A DNA stretch of 64,000 nucleotides from positions 248,001 through 312,000 of the forward strand of contig CAVOOM010000007.1 of assembly GCA_963697565.1 (NCBI GenBank), written 5' to 3'. Shown here one piece after another: positions 35,861-47,422 of the stretch (its first letter is position 1; each line of letters opens with the position of its first letter). Position numbers and translations under genes: made by a program. Origin of the DNA: CAWFSE01 sp963697565. GTDB lineage: Bacteria; Actinomycetota; Actinomycetes; CAVWCF01. A model generated the notes under the pieces. The model searched no databases. It saw only the letters and a list, made by a program, of their open reading frames with translations, and was not told the origin of the DNA.

Positions 35861-36872
35861 TCATCGCACGGCGAAGGTGTCGATCATCAGCTCCACGTCG
35901 TCGCCGAGCGGGTAGAGGATCGGGCAGGTCGCGCCGTTCGCGACGTACTCGGCGACCTTCTCCAGGCACTCATCCGGGGTGCCCGAGGCCGAGATCTGCT
36001 GCACGGCGTCGTCCGGCACGAGCCGCATCGCCTTCTTGATCTCCTCCGGGGAGGCCGGCCAGGTGAGCATCTTGCCGATCTCCTCGATCAGCGCCGGGTC
36101 GACGCCGCTCGCCTTCATGATGTGCGGCTGCTGGCCGAGGTACTGCGTGAGCAGCTCTCGGCTGCGGTCGAGGGCCACCGCGCGGTCGCGGTCCATCGAG
36201 CACACCACGAGTTGCGGGCGGTCGATGTCGTCGATGGTCCGGCCCGCGCGGGCCGCTCCGGTCGCCAACGCGGCCAGGGCCTGCTTGTTGTACGCCGGGC
36301 CGACCATGTAGTTGAGGACGACCCCGTCGCCGATCTCGCCGGCGACCTCCATCATCTGCATGCCCGGTGGCGCCGACGTAGATCGGCACATGCTTGGGGG
36401 AGCGGTCGCCGTGGACGATGTCGATCTCGACGTCGTCGAGGTGGACGAACTCGCCGTGGAAGGTCACCCGTTCCATGGCCAGCAGCCGCCGGGTGGCCTC
36501 GACCGTCTCCCGCATCGCCAGCAGCGGGCGGCGGCGGTCCACGCCGACCTTCGTGGCAAGCGGCTCCCACCAGGCGCCGAGCCCCAGCATGACCCGGCCC
36601 GGCGCGAGCTCGTCGAGCGTCGAGAAGGTGGCGGCGAGCAGGCCGACGTTGCGCGTCCAGATCGGGATGACCCCGGAGGCCACCTTGATCCGCGAGGTCA
36701 CCGCGGCGAACGCGGCCATCGGGACGGTCGCCTCGCGAACCAGGCGGCTCTCGGCCTGCCAGACCGCCTCAAACCCGCGCTCCTCGGCGTACTGCGCGTA
36801 GTGCATCCCGTCGCGCAGCGGATGCTTGTCTTGGAGGTAGAGCGCCACGCGCCCCTCACTGGTCACGGCCAT
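35861..36872 (-). CDS. LLM-class flavin/F420-dependent oxidoreductase, one frameshift
   Basis: Luciferase-like monooxygenase-fold protein of about 337 residues, of the kind that often uses F420 in Actinobacteria. GRVALYLQDKHPLRDGMHYA, FEAVWQAESRLVREATVPMA, VASGVIPIWTRNVGLLAATF, GRVMLGLGAWWEPLATKVG. A break at about 36365 (GGGCATG for GGCATG, the same context as in fabG) leads into MQMMEVAGEIGDGVVLNYMV. ATG 36872; GTG 36878 is possible. Last gene of the minus-strand purine-like operon, 31 bases after the hydroxylase stop, so it may take electrons from or to that pathway. Confidence 0.8.
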
Positions 36873-36903
36873 GCCCACCCACCCCTTTCCTGGTCAGATC
36901 CGC

Positions 36904-39502
36904 TCATCGGATGTGCGCCAGCCTCGGTACGGCCGCCCGGGCGGCCGGCGAGTCCTTCATCGGCAGCGCGGTGCGCCACCGCCCGTCGAAGGCGTGCAAC
37001 GCGTTGGCGACGGCGGCGGCGGTGGGCACCAGCCCGATCTCGCCGACCCCCTTGGCGCCGTACGGGCCCTCCGGCTGGTGCTCCTCGACGAAGATGCACT
37101 CCACCGGCGGCATGCCGGTCGGCGGGATGAGGTTGAGCGACTTCAGCGTCGTCGTCACCGGTACGCCGTCCACGACGACGTACTCCTCGGAGAGGGCCTG
37201 GCCGAGGCCCATGTGCACCGCGCCCTCGATCTGCCCCTCAAGCAGCAGCGGGTTGATGACCCGGCCGACGTCGTGGGCGGCGATCACCTTGTCGATGCGC
37301 CCCTCGTCGTCGAGCACCACGACCTGGGTGGCCCAGCCGTACGCGAAGTGCGTGACGCGCTCCTCCGGGGGCCGGCTGTTGGGGGTCGTCCAGTCCACGA
37401 CCATCTCGCCCGGGAATTCGCGGCCGGCGAGGTCGGCCAGGGTGCCGCCGCCGAGCGCCTCCTTGACCTTGGCCGCGGCGTCGAGGACCGCCCGGCCCCC
37501 GAGCGTCGTGCCGCGAGACGCGGTCGTCTGCCCGGTGCCGAGCTCGTGCTCGGTGTCCACGACGACATGGACGAGGTCCGGGGTCAGCCCGAGCTCCTCG
37601 CACACCATCTGCGAGAGCACCGTGTGCACCCCCTGGCCCATCTCCGTCCAGCAGTGGAAGAGGGTCACGGAGCCGTCGGGCTCGGGGCGCAGGACGACCC
37701 GCGCGGCGTCGACGAGGCCGTTGCCGATGCCGGTGTTCTTCACCGCGCACCCGATGCCGGCGAAGCGCGCCGCGTCGAAGGCGGGCTTCACCGCCAGCAG
37801 CGTCTTCTTGATGCCCACGCCGGGGCCGAGCACCTGCCCCGTCCCGAACGCGTCACCGACGTCGAGCGCGTTGAGCCACCGGATCTGCCACCGGTCCAGG
37901 CCGACCTGCTCGGCGAGCCGGTCGACGATGCCCTCCAGGGCGAACATCACCTGGTTGACCCCGAAGCCGCGCATCGCCCCGCACGGCACGTTGTTCGTGT
38001 AGACCGCCCGGCCCTCGACATCCACGGCGTCGAACTTGTAGACCCCCGTCGCGTGGCCCGAGGCGCGGTCGAGGACGGCCGCGCCGACGCTCGCGTACGC
38101 GCCGGTGTCGCCGGTGATCCGCGCCCGCAGGGCGAGCAACCGGCCCTCGCGAGTCGCATCCCACGGTGTAGGTCATCGTGAGCGGGTGCCGCTTCACATG
38201 GAAGCGCAGGCTCTCCTCGCGGCTCAGCGTGAGGCGCACCGGCCGGCCGGTGCGCAGGGCGAGCAGCGCGGCGTGGCCCTGGACGTTCAGGTCCTCCTTG
38301 GCCCGAACGCGCCGCCATTGGACACCAGGGTCGCGCGCACCTTGCTCGACCGGAAGCCCGAGCAGCCCGGCCACCTGCCGGCGGTCGCTCCAGATCCCCT
38401 GGCCCTGGCTGAAGAAGTGGATGCCCCCTTCGTCCGTCGGGTACGCCAGCGAGGCCTCCGGCTCGAGGAACGCGTGCTCGATGCGCTGGGTCGTGTACGT
38501 GTCGGTGATGACGTGCGCGGCGCCGGCCAGCGCGGCGTCCACGTCGCCGCGCTTGACGGTGGACACCGACAGCACGTTGCCCGGCGCGTGCGCGTGCAGC
38601 TGGGGCGCGTCCGGCGCGAGCGCGGCCGCCGGGTCGGTGAGCGGCGCCAGGACCTCGTACTCGATCTCAACGAGGGCCGCGGCGTCGCGGGCTGCGGCGC
38701 GGTCCTCCGCGGCGACCAGCGCCAGCACGTCACCGACGTACCGGGTGGTCTCGCCCACCGCGACCAGCTGGGTCCAGTCGGGGATGATCTCGCCCTGGTT
38801 GCGCTCGCCAGGGACATCGTCGGCGGTCAGCACCGCCACGACCCCCGGGTGCGCCAGCGCCCTGGAGGCGTCGATCCGCAGGACCCGCGCGCGCGGGTGG
38901 TCGGAGAACCGGACGGCGCCGTGCAGCATCCCGGGCATCGACAGGTCGTTGACGTACGGCTTGTCGCCGAGCGCGAGCTCGCGGCCCTGGTAGCGCGCCG
39001 TGCGGCTGCCGACGCGTCCGCTGCGATCCACGGCCGGGAGCGGGCCGCCGGCGCGCACGCCGGCCGCCAGCAGCACCGCGTCGACGACCTTGACGTAGCC
39101 GGTGCACCGGCAGAGGTTGCCAGCGAGCGCCGCGGTCACCTGCTGGCGCGTCGGCGCGGGGTTCTTGCGCAGCAGGGACTCCGCCTTCATCAGGATCCCG
39201 GGGGAGCAGTAGCCGCACTGCGACGCGCCGGCTGCCACGAAGCACTCCGCCCACACCTCGCGCTGCTGCGCGTCGAGGCCCTCCTGGGTGATGACCTCGC
39301 GGCCCTCGAAGCGCGACGCCGGCTGCGCGCAGGAGACGACGGCCTTGCCGTCCACCAGCACCGTGCAGGCGCCGCACGAGCCCTCCGGGGCGCAGCCGTC
39401 CTTGGCTGAGGTCACCCCGCACCCCTCGCGGAGCAGCGTGAGCAGGGTCGCGCCTTCGGCCACCGGGACCGTCATCGGCTGGCCGTTCAGCACGAACTCC
39501 AT
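36904..39502 (-). CDS. Xanthine dehydrogenase-family molybdenum hydroxylase, [2Fe-2S] and Mo domains fused, three frameshifts
   Basis: About 865 residues. N-terminal ferredoxin domain with CGVTSAKDGCAPEGSCGACT and second cluster motif SQCGYCSPGILMK...NLCRCTGYVKVV (residues 1-150), then the Mo-cofactor domains: GQGIWSDRRQVAGLLGLP, CGAMRGFGVNQVMFALEGIV, FHCWTEMGQGVHTVLSQMV, DTEHELGTGQTTASRGT and catalytic Glu in GAKGVGEIGLVPTAAAVANA. The fused layout without FAD domain is that of the selenium-dependent-type xanthine dehydrogenases. No FAD subunit gene is adjacent. Breaks near 38345, 38315 and 38155. Likely hydroxylates a purine, inferred from XdhC, MocA and carbamoyltransferase neighbours. Confidence 0.82.
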
Positions 39503-39609
39503 GACGCCCCCAATCGGTCGGCGCCAGCAGCGCGACGAGAATTGCGGCCTGCCACCGACATTCGCGGGGACGGCCGCCCCCGCCTAGTGCCGAAGGTCCC
39601 CGCGGCTCG

Positions 39610-40143
39610 TCACCATGCGTCGAGGTCGCCGTCAGACGCCACATCGCCCACCTCGACCAGGGCCACCGGATGGGCGGCCAGGTAGTCCCGGGCGCCCTGG
39701 TCGCCGGACGCCTCCTGCATGACTGCCGCCCAGTGCGCGCGCCCCAAGGCCACCGGATGGCCGCGCCTACCTCCGTACGCGGCGGCGACCAGGTCACCCG
39801 GGCGGGCGGCGACGCGGGCGACGGCGGCGCCGGTCAGCCCCGGCAGGTCAACGAGGGTCACCAGGGCCCGATCGCAGGCCGGGTACGCCTCGGCGGCCCG
39901 CAGCCCGGCACGCAGCGATGACCCCAACCCCGAGGCCCAGTCGGCGTTGACGACCACCTCGGCCCCGGGGACGTCGCCCACCCAGGCGCCGAGGACGACG
40001 AGCACCGGATCGCAGCCGCCCTCGCGCAGGACGCGGACCGCCCGGTCGACGAGGCGCTCGCCGGCCACGGCGACCGGCGCCTTGGGACCGCCGAGCCGTT
40101 GGCCCGCTCCGGCCGCGAGCACCAGCCCCAGGGGGGCGGTCAC
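39610..40143 (-). CDS. MocA-like molybdenum cofactor nucleotidyltransferase
   Basis: A 177-residue NTP transferase: LGLVLAAGAGQRLGGPKAPV (nucleotide loop), LVTLVDLPGLTGAAVARVAA (metal-binding DxP) and YGGRRGHPVALGRAHWAAVM (G-x-x-GHPV, hallmark of MocA/MobA-like and YgfJ). It would add CMP (or another nucleotide) to molybdopterin for the hydroxylase. GTG 40143 overlaps the XdhC stop (GTGA). 107 bases precede the hydroxylase gene downstream. Confidence 0.82.
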   Translation of the reverse strand: MTAPLGLVLAAGAGQRLGGPKAPVAVAGERLVDRAVRVLREGGCDPVLVVLGAWVGDVPGAEVVVNADWASGLGSSLRAGLRAAEAYPACDRALVTLVDLPGLTGAAVARVAARPGDLVAAAYGGRRGHPVALGRAHWAAVMQEASGDQGARDYLAAHPVALVEVGDVASDGDLDAW

Positions 40144-41246
40144 GGGCCGTCCCCGGCGTGCAGCGGACCGGTGCCACCGGACAGCGGAGCGCCGGACCCG
40201 CCCCGGCGCACCTGCACGAGCTGCGCCGCGATCGACAGGGCGACCTCCTCGGGCGTCCAGGCGCCGAGGTCCAGCCCGATCGGTGAGTGGATGCGTGCGA
40301 TCTCCTCGTCGCTGAGGCCGGCCTCGAGGAGCCTCGCGACGCGGTCCGCGTGGGTGCGCCGCGAGCCCATCGCCCCGATGAACCCCGCGGGGGTGCGGAC
40401 CGCCGCGGCAAGCGCAGGGATGTCGAACTTGGGGTCGTGGGTGAGGACGCAGATCGCGGTGCGCTCGTCCACCGGATGGGCCCCCAGCCATCGGTCCGGC
40501 CAGTCGACGACGACCTCGTCGGCGTCCGGGAGTCGCTCAGGGGTGGCGAACACGGGTCGCGCGTCCACCACCGTGGTGCGGTAGCCGAGCGGCCGCGCCG
40601 CGCGGCACAGCGCGCCGGCCACGTCGGTCGCGCCGAAGACGACGAGGCGCGGCGGCGGCGCGTACGACGCGACGAAGACCTCGAAGGCAGCTCCGACCCG
40701 CTCGCCCTCGGGCCCGTAGGCGAGCCAGCGAGTCTCCCCGGTCACGGGCAGCCCAAGCATCTCGGCGCCCACCGACGAATCGAGGCGGCGGTCACCCATC
40801 GACCCCTCGATCGCGCCGCCGCGCAGGACCAGGCGCCGCCCGACGTGCGCGGGACCGCGCACCACGGTGGCCACCGCGACCGGCTCCCCGGCCTGGATGC
40901 TCGCCGCCACCGCGGGGAGCCCGGGCCAGCTCTCGGGTGAGACCCGCTGCACGAAGGCCTCGAGGCTTCCTCCGCAAGTAAGCCCCGCGGCGAAGGCGTC
41001 CTCGTCGCTGACGCCGTACGTCGCCACGACGGGCTCGCCGCTCGCGAGGACCTGGCGGCCGACCTCGAACAGGTCCCCCTCGACGCAGCCGCCGCTCACC
41101 GACCCGACGACCCCGCCCTCCTCGGTGACCAGCAGCGAGGAGCCCGGGGGCCGCGGGGCCGAGTTCCACGTTCGCACGAGCGTCGCCAGCGCGACGGGCT
41201 CGCCCCGCGCGTACGCGGCGAGCAGCGCGGGCAGGACTTCGCGCAT
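40140..41246 (-). CDS. XdhC family molybdenum-enzyme maturation protein
   Basis: A 368-residue XdhC/CoxI protein that binds sulfurated Mo cofactor and inserts it into xanthine-dehydrogenase-like enzymes. N-terminal domain: ALATLVRTWNSAPRPPGSSL, GGVVGSVSGGCVEGDLFEVG, AAGLTCGGSLEAFVQ; C-terminal Rossmann domain: LVVFGATDVAGALCRAARPL, AICVLTHDPKFDIPALAAAV, GFIGAMGSRRTHADRVARLL and IHSPIGLDLGAWTPEEVALS. Complete and in frame. Placement between the carbamoyltransferases and MocA supports operon assignment. Confidence 0.9.
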   Translation of the reverse strand: MREVLPALLAAYARGEPVALATLVRTWNSAPRPPGSSLLVTEEGGVVGSVSGGCVEGDLFEVGRQVLASGEPVVATYGVSDEDAFAAGLTCGGSLEAFVQRVSPESWPGLPAVAASIQAGEPVAVATVVRGPAHVGRRLVLRGGAIEGSMGDRRLDSSVGAEMLGLPVTGETRWLAYGPEGERVGAAFEVFVASYAPPPRLVVFGATDVAGALCRAARPLGYRTTVVDARPVFATPERLPDADEVVVDWPDRWLGAHPVDERTAICVLTHDPKFDIPALAAAVRTPAGFIGAMGSRRTHADRVARLLEAGLSDEEIARIHSPIGLDLGAWTPEEVALSIAAQLVQVRRGGSGAPLSGGTGPLHAGDGP

Positions 41247-41333
41247 GGGACGGCTCCGGCGGGTGCGGCGATGCGGTCGACCCGACTCTAGGCGCGCCGA
41301 CGCGCTCAGCAGGATGCGTCGCCCAGTCCGGGA

Positions 41334-42311
41334 TCACCGCATCGTGAGCGCCATCACCGCCTTCTGCGCGTGCAGCCGGTTCTCGGCCTCGTCGTAGACG
41401 ACCGAGTGCGGCCCGTCGATCACGGCGTCGGCGACCTCCACCCCGCGGTCGGCGGGAAGCGGGTGCATGTAGATCGCGTCGGCTGCCGCCATCGCGATCC
41501 GCCGCTCATCGGCGATCCAGTCGGTGTATCGCCTGGCGATCTCGGCGCCCTCTGCCTCGTCCTTGGCGGTGAGCATCGCGCCCCAGGACTTGGCGTAGAC
41601 GATGTCGGCCCCGCGCATCCCGGCGTCGAAGTCGTCCATCTGCTCGAAGGATCCGCCGGAGCGCCGGGCGTTCTCGGCCGCCTGCTCGACGATGTCGGCC
41701 GGGAGCCGGAACTCGGGCGGGTGGACCAGCCGGACGTTCATGCCGTACCGGGTGGTCAGCAGCGACAGGTCCACCGGCACGCTGATCGGCTTCTGGTAGC
41801 TGGCCGCGTAGGCCCAGCTGATCGCGATGGTGCGGCCCCGCGGGTCGCCCTTCTTCTCGTGGATCGTGAGCAGATCGGCGAGTGACTGGTGGGGGTGGAA
41901 CAGATCGCACTGCATGTTGAGGACGGGCACCCGGCTGGCGGCGGCGACGTCTCGGATGTACTGGTTGCCCACGCCCCAGTCGACGTTGCGGATCGCGAGC
42001 CCGTCGTTGTAGCGGCCCAGGATCTCGCCGATCTCCTTGGGGGTGTCCCCGTGGGCGATCTGGGTGGTCCGGCTCTCGATGAACTGGGCGTGGCCGCCCA
42101 GCTGGGCCATGCCCGCCTCGAACGACGCGCGGGTCCGGGTCGAGGAGAAGAAGAACAGCATGGCCAGGACGCGGTCGCGCAGCAGCGGGTGGGGGATCCC
42201 GAGGGCCCGCTCCCGCTTCAGCTGCAGGGCGACCTCAAGGACGGTGTCGATCTCCTCCTTTGTCCACTCCTGGAGGCTGATCAGGTCGCGTCCGCGCAGG
42301 TCGGTCTGCAT
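41334..42311 (-). CDS. YgeW-like knotted carbamoyltransferase
   Basis: A 325-residue transcarbamylase. Carbamoyl-phosphate motif FFSSTRTRASFEAGMAQLGG, DLFHPHQSLADLLTI, and the insert SWAYAASYQKPISVPVDLSL that gives the trefoil knot in AOTCase, SOTCase and YgeW-type enzymes. SGGSFEQMDDFDAGMRGADI and IYAKSW-like VYAKSWGAML resemble YgeW closely. The final motif is MHPLPADRGVEV, with Pro for Cys of HCLPA. YgeW-family enzymes are linked to purine breakdown (carbamoyl transfer to or from a diaminopropionate-type product). This link is from literature knowledge; substrate here is inferred. Confidence 0.8.
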   Translation of the reverse strand: MQTDLRGRDLISLQEWTKEEIDTVLEVALQLKRERALGIPHPLLRDRVLAMLFFFSSTRTRASFEAGMAQLGGHAQFIESRTTQIAHGDTPKEIGEILGRYNDGLAIRNVDWGVGNQYIRDVAAASRVPVLNMQCDLFHPHQSLADLLTIHEKKGDPRGRTIAISWAYAASYQKPISVPVDLSLLTTRYGMNVRLVHPPEFRLPADIVEQAAENARRSGGSFEQMDDFDAGMRGADIVYAKSWGAMLTAKDEAEGAEIARRYTDWIADERRIAMAAADAIYMHPLPADRGVEVADAVIDGPHSVVYDEAENRLHAQKAVMALTMR

Positions 42312-42320
42312 GGCCGGCCC

Positions 42321-43274
42321 CTACTCCGCCGCGCCGAGGACGAGGGACAGCAGCGCCATCCGCAGGCACACGCCGTTGAAGGCCTCCACCCAGTAGCGCT
42401 GGTGGCGGGTGGCGTCCACGTCCTCGGGCAGCTCGTCCATACGGGGGAGCGAGTGCAGGATGATCGAGGACCGCTTGGCCTGCTCGCGCAGCAGCTGCCT
42501 CGTCACGACGTACTCCGGCGGGGTGCGCCCGGTGTCCCCCTCACGCTCGACGCGCGAGGCCGTGTAGTCGGCCTGGACCACCGGCTCCATGTAGATGACA
42601 TCGGCCTCGCCGATCACGTCGCGGACGTCGCCCGCCTCCCGGTAGGCCACGTTGAGCTCGTCGAGCTCGGCCTTGAACTCGGGCAGGAGCGACATCTCCG
42701 GCGGCCCGACGACGATCGCCTCGGCGTCGTACTGCGACAGGGCGTAGAGGATCGAGTGCATCGTGCGCATCCGCATGTCGCCGACGAGCAGGTACGTGAG
42801 CCCGTCGAGGCTGCCCATCTCTCGCTTGATCGTGTACAGGTCGGTGAGGACCTGGGTCGGGTGCTCGCCCCAGCCGTCCCCGCAGTTGATGACCGGCACG
42901 GACGACCACTTCGCCGCCTCGTGCGGAGCGCCCTGCAGGAAGTGGCGGATGGCGATGACGTCGGCGTAGTACTCCAGCATGTGGAACGTGTCCTTGATCG
43001 ACTCCTGGTAGAAGTCGCCGGCACGCGTCATCTTCGAGTCCGAGAAGCCGAGCACGTGCCCGCCGAGCCGGTGCATGGCGGCCTCGGTGGACAGCCGGGT
43101 CCGGGTGCTGGGCTGGTAGAACGCCGTCAGCAGGGACTTGCCCTTGAGCAGGTCGGTGTTGCGGCGGTCCCGCGCGAACGGGGCCAGTTCGTCGGCGACC
43201 TGGAAGACGCGGGTGAACTCGTCCCGGCTGAAGTCCTTGAGGGACAGGATGTCTCGACCTAGGAAGCTGCGCAT
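42321..43274 (-). CDS. Aspartate-carbamoyltransferase-like enzyme
   Basis: A 317-residue transcarbamylase of the ATCase branch: FYQPSTRTRLSTEAAMHRLG, GHVLGFSDSKMTRAGDFYQE, DVIAIRHFLQGAPHEAAKWS, VPVINCGDGWGEHPTQVLTD, LVGDMRMRTMHSILYALSQY and ILHSLPRMDELPEDVDATRH. Catalytic residues Ser-Thr-Arg-Thr, His-x-x-Gln and LPR are kept. It is not near pyr genes but sandwiched between YgeW-like and threonine-synthase-like genes. Its ATG overlaps the upstream stop (TGATG); 9 bases separate it from the YgeW-like start. It is likely catabolic rather than biosynthetic. Confidence 0.78.
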   Translation of the reverse strand: MRSFLGRDILSLKDFSRDEFTRVFQVADELAPFARDRRNTDLLKGKSLLTAFYQPSTRTRLSTEAAMHRLGGHVLGFSDSKMTRAGDFYQESIKDTFHMLEYYADVIAIRHFLQGAPHEAAKWSSVPVINCGDGWGEHPTQVLTDLYTIKREMGSLDGLTYLLVGDMRMRTMHSILYALSQYDAEAIVVGPPEMSLLPEFKAELDELNVAYREAGDVRDVIGEADVIYMEPVVQADYTASRVEREGDTGRTPPEYVVTRQLLREQAKRSSIILHSLPRMDELPEDVDATRHQRYWVEAFNGVCLRMALLSLVLGAAE

Positions 43275-44705
43275 CAGATTGCTCCGCTCGTGGCGTGGAG
43301 GTCGCCGGGCGCCGGCGTAGGCGGGCGCCGCACGGCGCCGGTGAAGAGGACCGCGACGTTCTCGTCGGGGTGAATGGCTCGGGTTCTCGCCAACTCGAGC
43401 AGGCCGGCCAGCCCGGATGACCCGGTGTGATCGACGTCGACGCCGGTCGCCTCCCGGGCCAGGGCATTGGCCTCCTCGAGCGTCGCCTCCGCCGCGATGG
43501 TGGGGCCGCCGCCGCTCGCCAGCAGGCCCTCGACACAGGCCCGCCAGTCGTACGTCTCGTCGTCGACGATGCCGTGGGCCACGCTGTGCGGCGCTGGCTC
43601 CCACGGCCACATGAACGCCGAACGGTGTCGGGCGGCGTCCGCAAGCACGCGTCGAGCGGCTCGCCCGCCGCCACCCGCGCCCGGACGCGCTCGAAGGCGC
43701 GGGCCAACGGGTGGACCGTCGCGGGCTGGAGGGCGTGGATCCGCGGCAGGGCCGCGCCGCCGTACCGCAGGCCCGCGAGCACGGAGGAGAGCAGCGCCCC
43801 GCCGCCCACCTGGACCACGACCCGGTCGAGCCGGGCGGGTCCGCCGGGGGAGCCGACCGCGGTCGCGATCTCCCACCCCAGCGTCTCGCCGCCCTCGATC
43901 GCCAGGCCGTTGAGGTTGCCCTGGCAGGTGAACGGGACCGAGCCGGCGCCGACGGCCCGCAGCAGCGCCCGGTACGTCGGGTCGCCGGAGGCGTCCGGCT
44001 CGCGCTCGCACACGGTGGCGGTCGCCCCCAGGTCACGCAGGCGCTCGACCACCACGGGATCGGCGTCACCCGGGATGAAGACGTCCAGGTGGCGGCCCGC
44101 GGCACGCGCGACGACTGCGGCGGCGAGCGCCGCGTTGCCGCAGGAGGCGATGGCGAGCGGCGCGCCCCCCGTCCCGGCGGGAGTGCGGCCCTGCGCCGCG
44201 AGGCGGGCGTCTTCCACCTGGAGTTCCAGCATCGTTCCGAACAGGTGCCGCGCCTTGTGCGAACCGGAGACGTTGCCGGTCTCGTCCTTCACCCACACCC
44301 CGCCGGCGGGGGAGAGCCCGAGGGCGTCGGACAGTCGCCCGCTGCGTGCAAAGGGGGTGATCCGGAAGCCCGCCCCGTCGCCTCGGCCGTCGGCACGGGC
44401 GACCGCGGCGTCGAGGCGCTCGACGAGGGCCACGTAGTCGGCATCGCTCCAGCCGGCCGCCCGCGCCCGGTGGTAGGCGTGGAAGCGCGTGCGCCAGCGC
44501 ACGTACGGATTGGGCGCGCCGACGTCCTCCGCCAACGCGCCTCCCGCCGGGTCGAGCACCCGGACGAGGACGTGGTCGATGTCGTCGCCCGGGCTCGCGC
44601 CGGGACAGGCCAGGGCAAGCGGCCCGTCATCGCGGATGCGCTCACCGCACCCGGAGCAGACGAGGGCGCTCGGCAGCGCCGCGGCCGAGCGGTGGGCGTC
44701 CTCCG

Positions 44706-44709
<4 letters not shown>
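43274..44709 (-). CDS. Threonine-synthase-like PLP enzyme, one frameshift
   Basis: About 478 residues of the fold-type II PLP family. N-terminal zinc-ribbon-like CSGCGERIRDDGPLALACPG, PLP lysine in NVSGSHKARHLFGTMLELQ, phosphate-binding IASCGNAALAAAVVARAAG, QGNLNGLAIEGGETLGWEIA and QVGGGALLSSVLAGLRYGG. A break near 43630 precedes AFMWPWEPAPHSVAHGIVDD and the last segment TGSSGLAGLLELARTRAIHP. GTG 44709 overlaps the upstream stop (GTGA). Could be an ammonia-lyase or desaminase such as a diaminopropionate lyase. The motif does not decide. Confidence 0.72.
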
Positions 44710-46199
<1,490 letters not shown>

Positions 46200-46318
46200 C
46201 GATCCGCTCCTTCGGACAGCACCCGCGTGCGAGGGCTGCCTCGCTAGGATTCAGTCATCGACGGCCGTGCCGGAAGGGCCAATGGACCCTCAAGGCGGGC
46301 CGACGAAGGGAGGTCGTG

Positions 46319-47357
46319 ATGTCGGCCACCACGCTGTCTGCCACAACACCGGGCCTGGTCTGCGCCCACCATCACCTCTACTCGACGCTCGCCCGCGGCA
46401 TGCCGGCGCCGCCCAAGACCCCGACGAGCTTCCAGGAGATCCTCGAGCAGGTCTGGTGGCGCCTCGATGCCGCCCTCGACCTGGAGATGATCCGCTGGTC
46501 GGCGATGCTCGGCGCCCTTGAGGCGCTGGAGAACGGCACGACGGCGATCGTCGACCACCACGAGTCCCCGAACGCCATCGAGGGCAGCCTTGACGTCATC
46601 GCCGAGGCCTGCGCCGAGGTGGGGGTGCGCTCGCTCCTCGCGTACGGGATCACCGACCGCCACGGGCCCGAGGGCGCGCGCAGGGGACTGGCCGAGAACG
46701 AGCGCTTCATCCGCGCAGGCGGCCGGGGCCTGGTGGGCATCCACGCCGCGTTCACCTGCTCCGACGAGTCGTTCGCCGCCGCCGCCGGGCTGGCCGAGGA
46801 CCTCGGCGTCGGCGTCCACATCCACGTCTGCGAGGGCGTCGGCGACCTCGACGCCCCGAACCGGCTGGCCGGCCTCACCGGCGACCGCTGGCTGCTGGCC
46901 CACTGCGTCCACCTGCCGACCGAGCACGCGCTGAGCGGGACGATCGTCCACAACCCGATGTCGAACCTCAACAACGCCGTCGGGTACGCGGAGCCGGCCC
47001 GGTTCAGCAACCCCGTCGTGCTCGGCACCGACGGGATCGGCGGAAACGTGCTGGAGGCGTTCCGGCTCGCGTACGTCATGGCCCGGTCGGCCGACGTGAC
47101 GTGCGGTCCCGACCTGGCCTGGTCGTGGCTGGCCAACGGCTGGGATCTCGTTCCGGAGGCTCGCGCGCGACGAGGTGACCTGGTCGTACGACCCGATGGA
47201 CCCGTGGCACATCGCCTTCACGCCGGGGATCATGCCGAGGCGGATCACCGTGGATGGCGAGGTCGTCTTCGCCGACGGGAGGCCGACGCGCGTGGATGCC
47301 GAGGAAGTGCGCGCGAAGGCCCGCGAGCAGGCGGCCCGTCTGCACGCCCGGCTCTGA
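46319..47357 (+). CDS. SsnA-like amidohydrolase, N-terminally short, one frameshift
   Basis: Metal-dependent hydrolase of about 346 residues. LVCAHHHLYSTLARGMPAPP carries the HxH metal pair. Further ligands are in GVHIHVCEGVGD, LAHCVHLP and VLGTDGIGGNVLEAF. SsnA/guanine-deaminase-type enzymes have this pattern. A break near 47165 leads to EVTWSYDPMDPWHIAFTPGI and VDGEVVFADGRPTRVDAEEV. The usual N-terminal beta-sandwich strands (about 50 residues) are missing: ATG 46319 is directly preceded by AGGGAGG, so the short start looks real, or the strands lie upstream in another frame. It probably deaminates or hydrolyses a purine or ureide intermediate. Confidence 0.72.
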
Positions 47358-47422
47358 CGCGGCTATCTGGACTTCTGGCGGCGATAGGGTCGCGAGGTCG
47401 CCTCGCCAACGAAGGACGGGTC

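Noticed and set aside
42321..43274. pyrB assignment for the ATCase-like gene
   Set aside because: No pyrimidine genes nearby and the operon context is catabolic, so a biosynthetic gene symbol would mislead.
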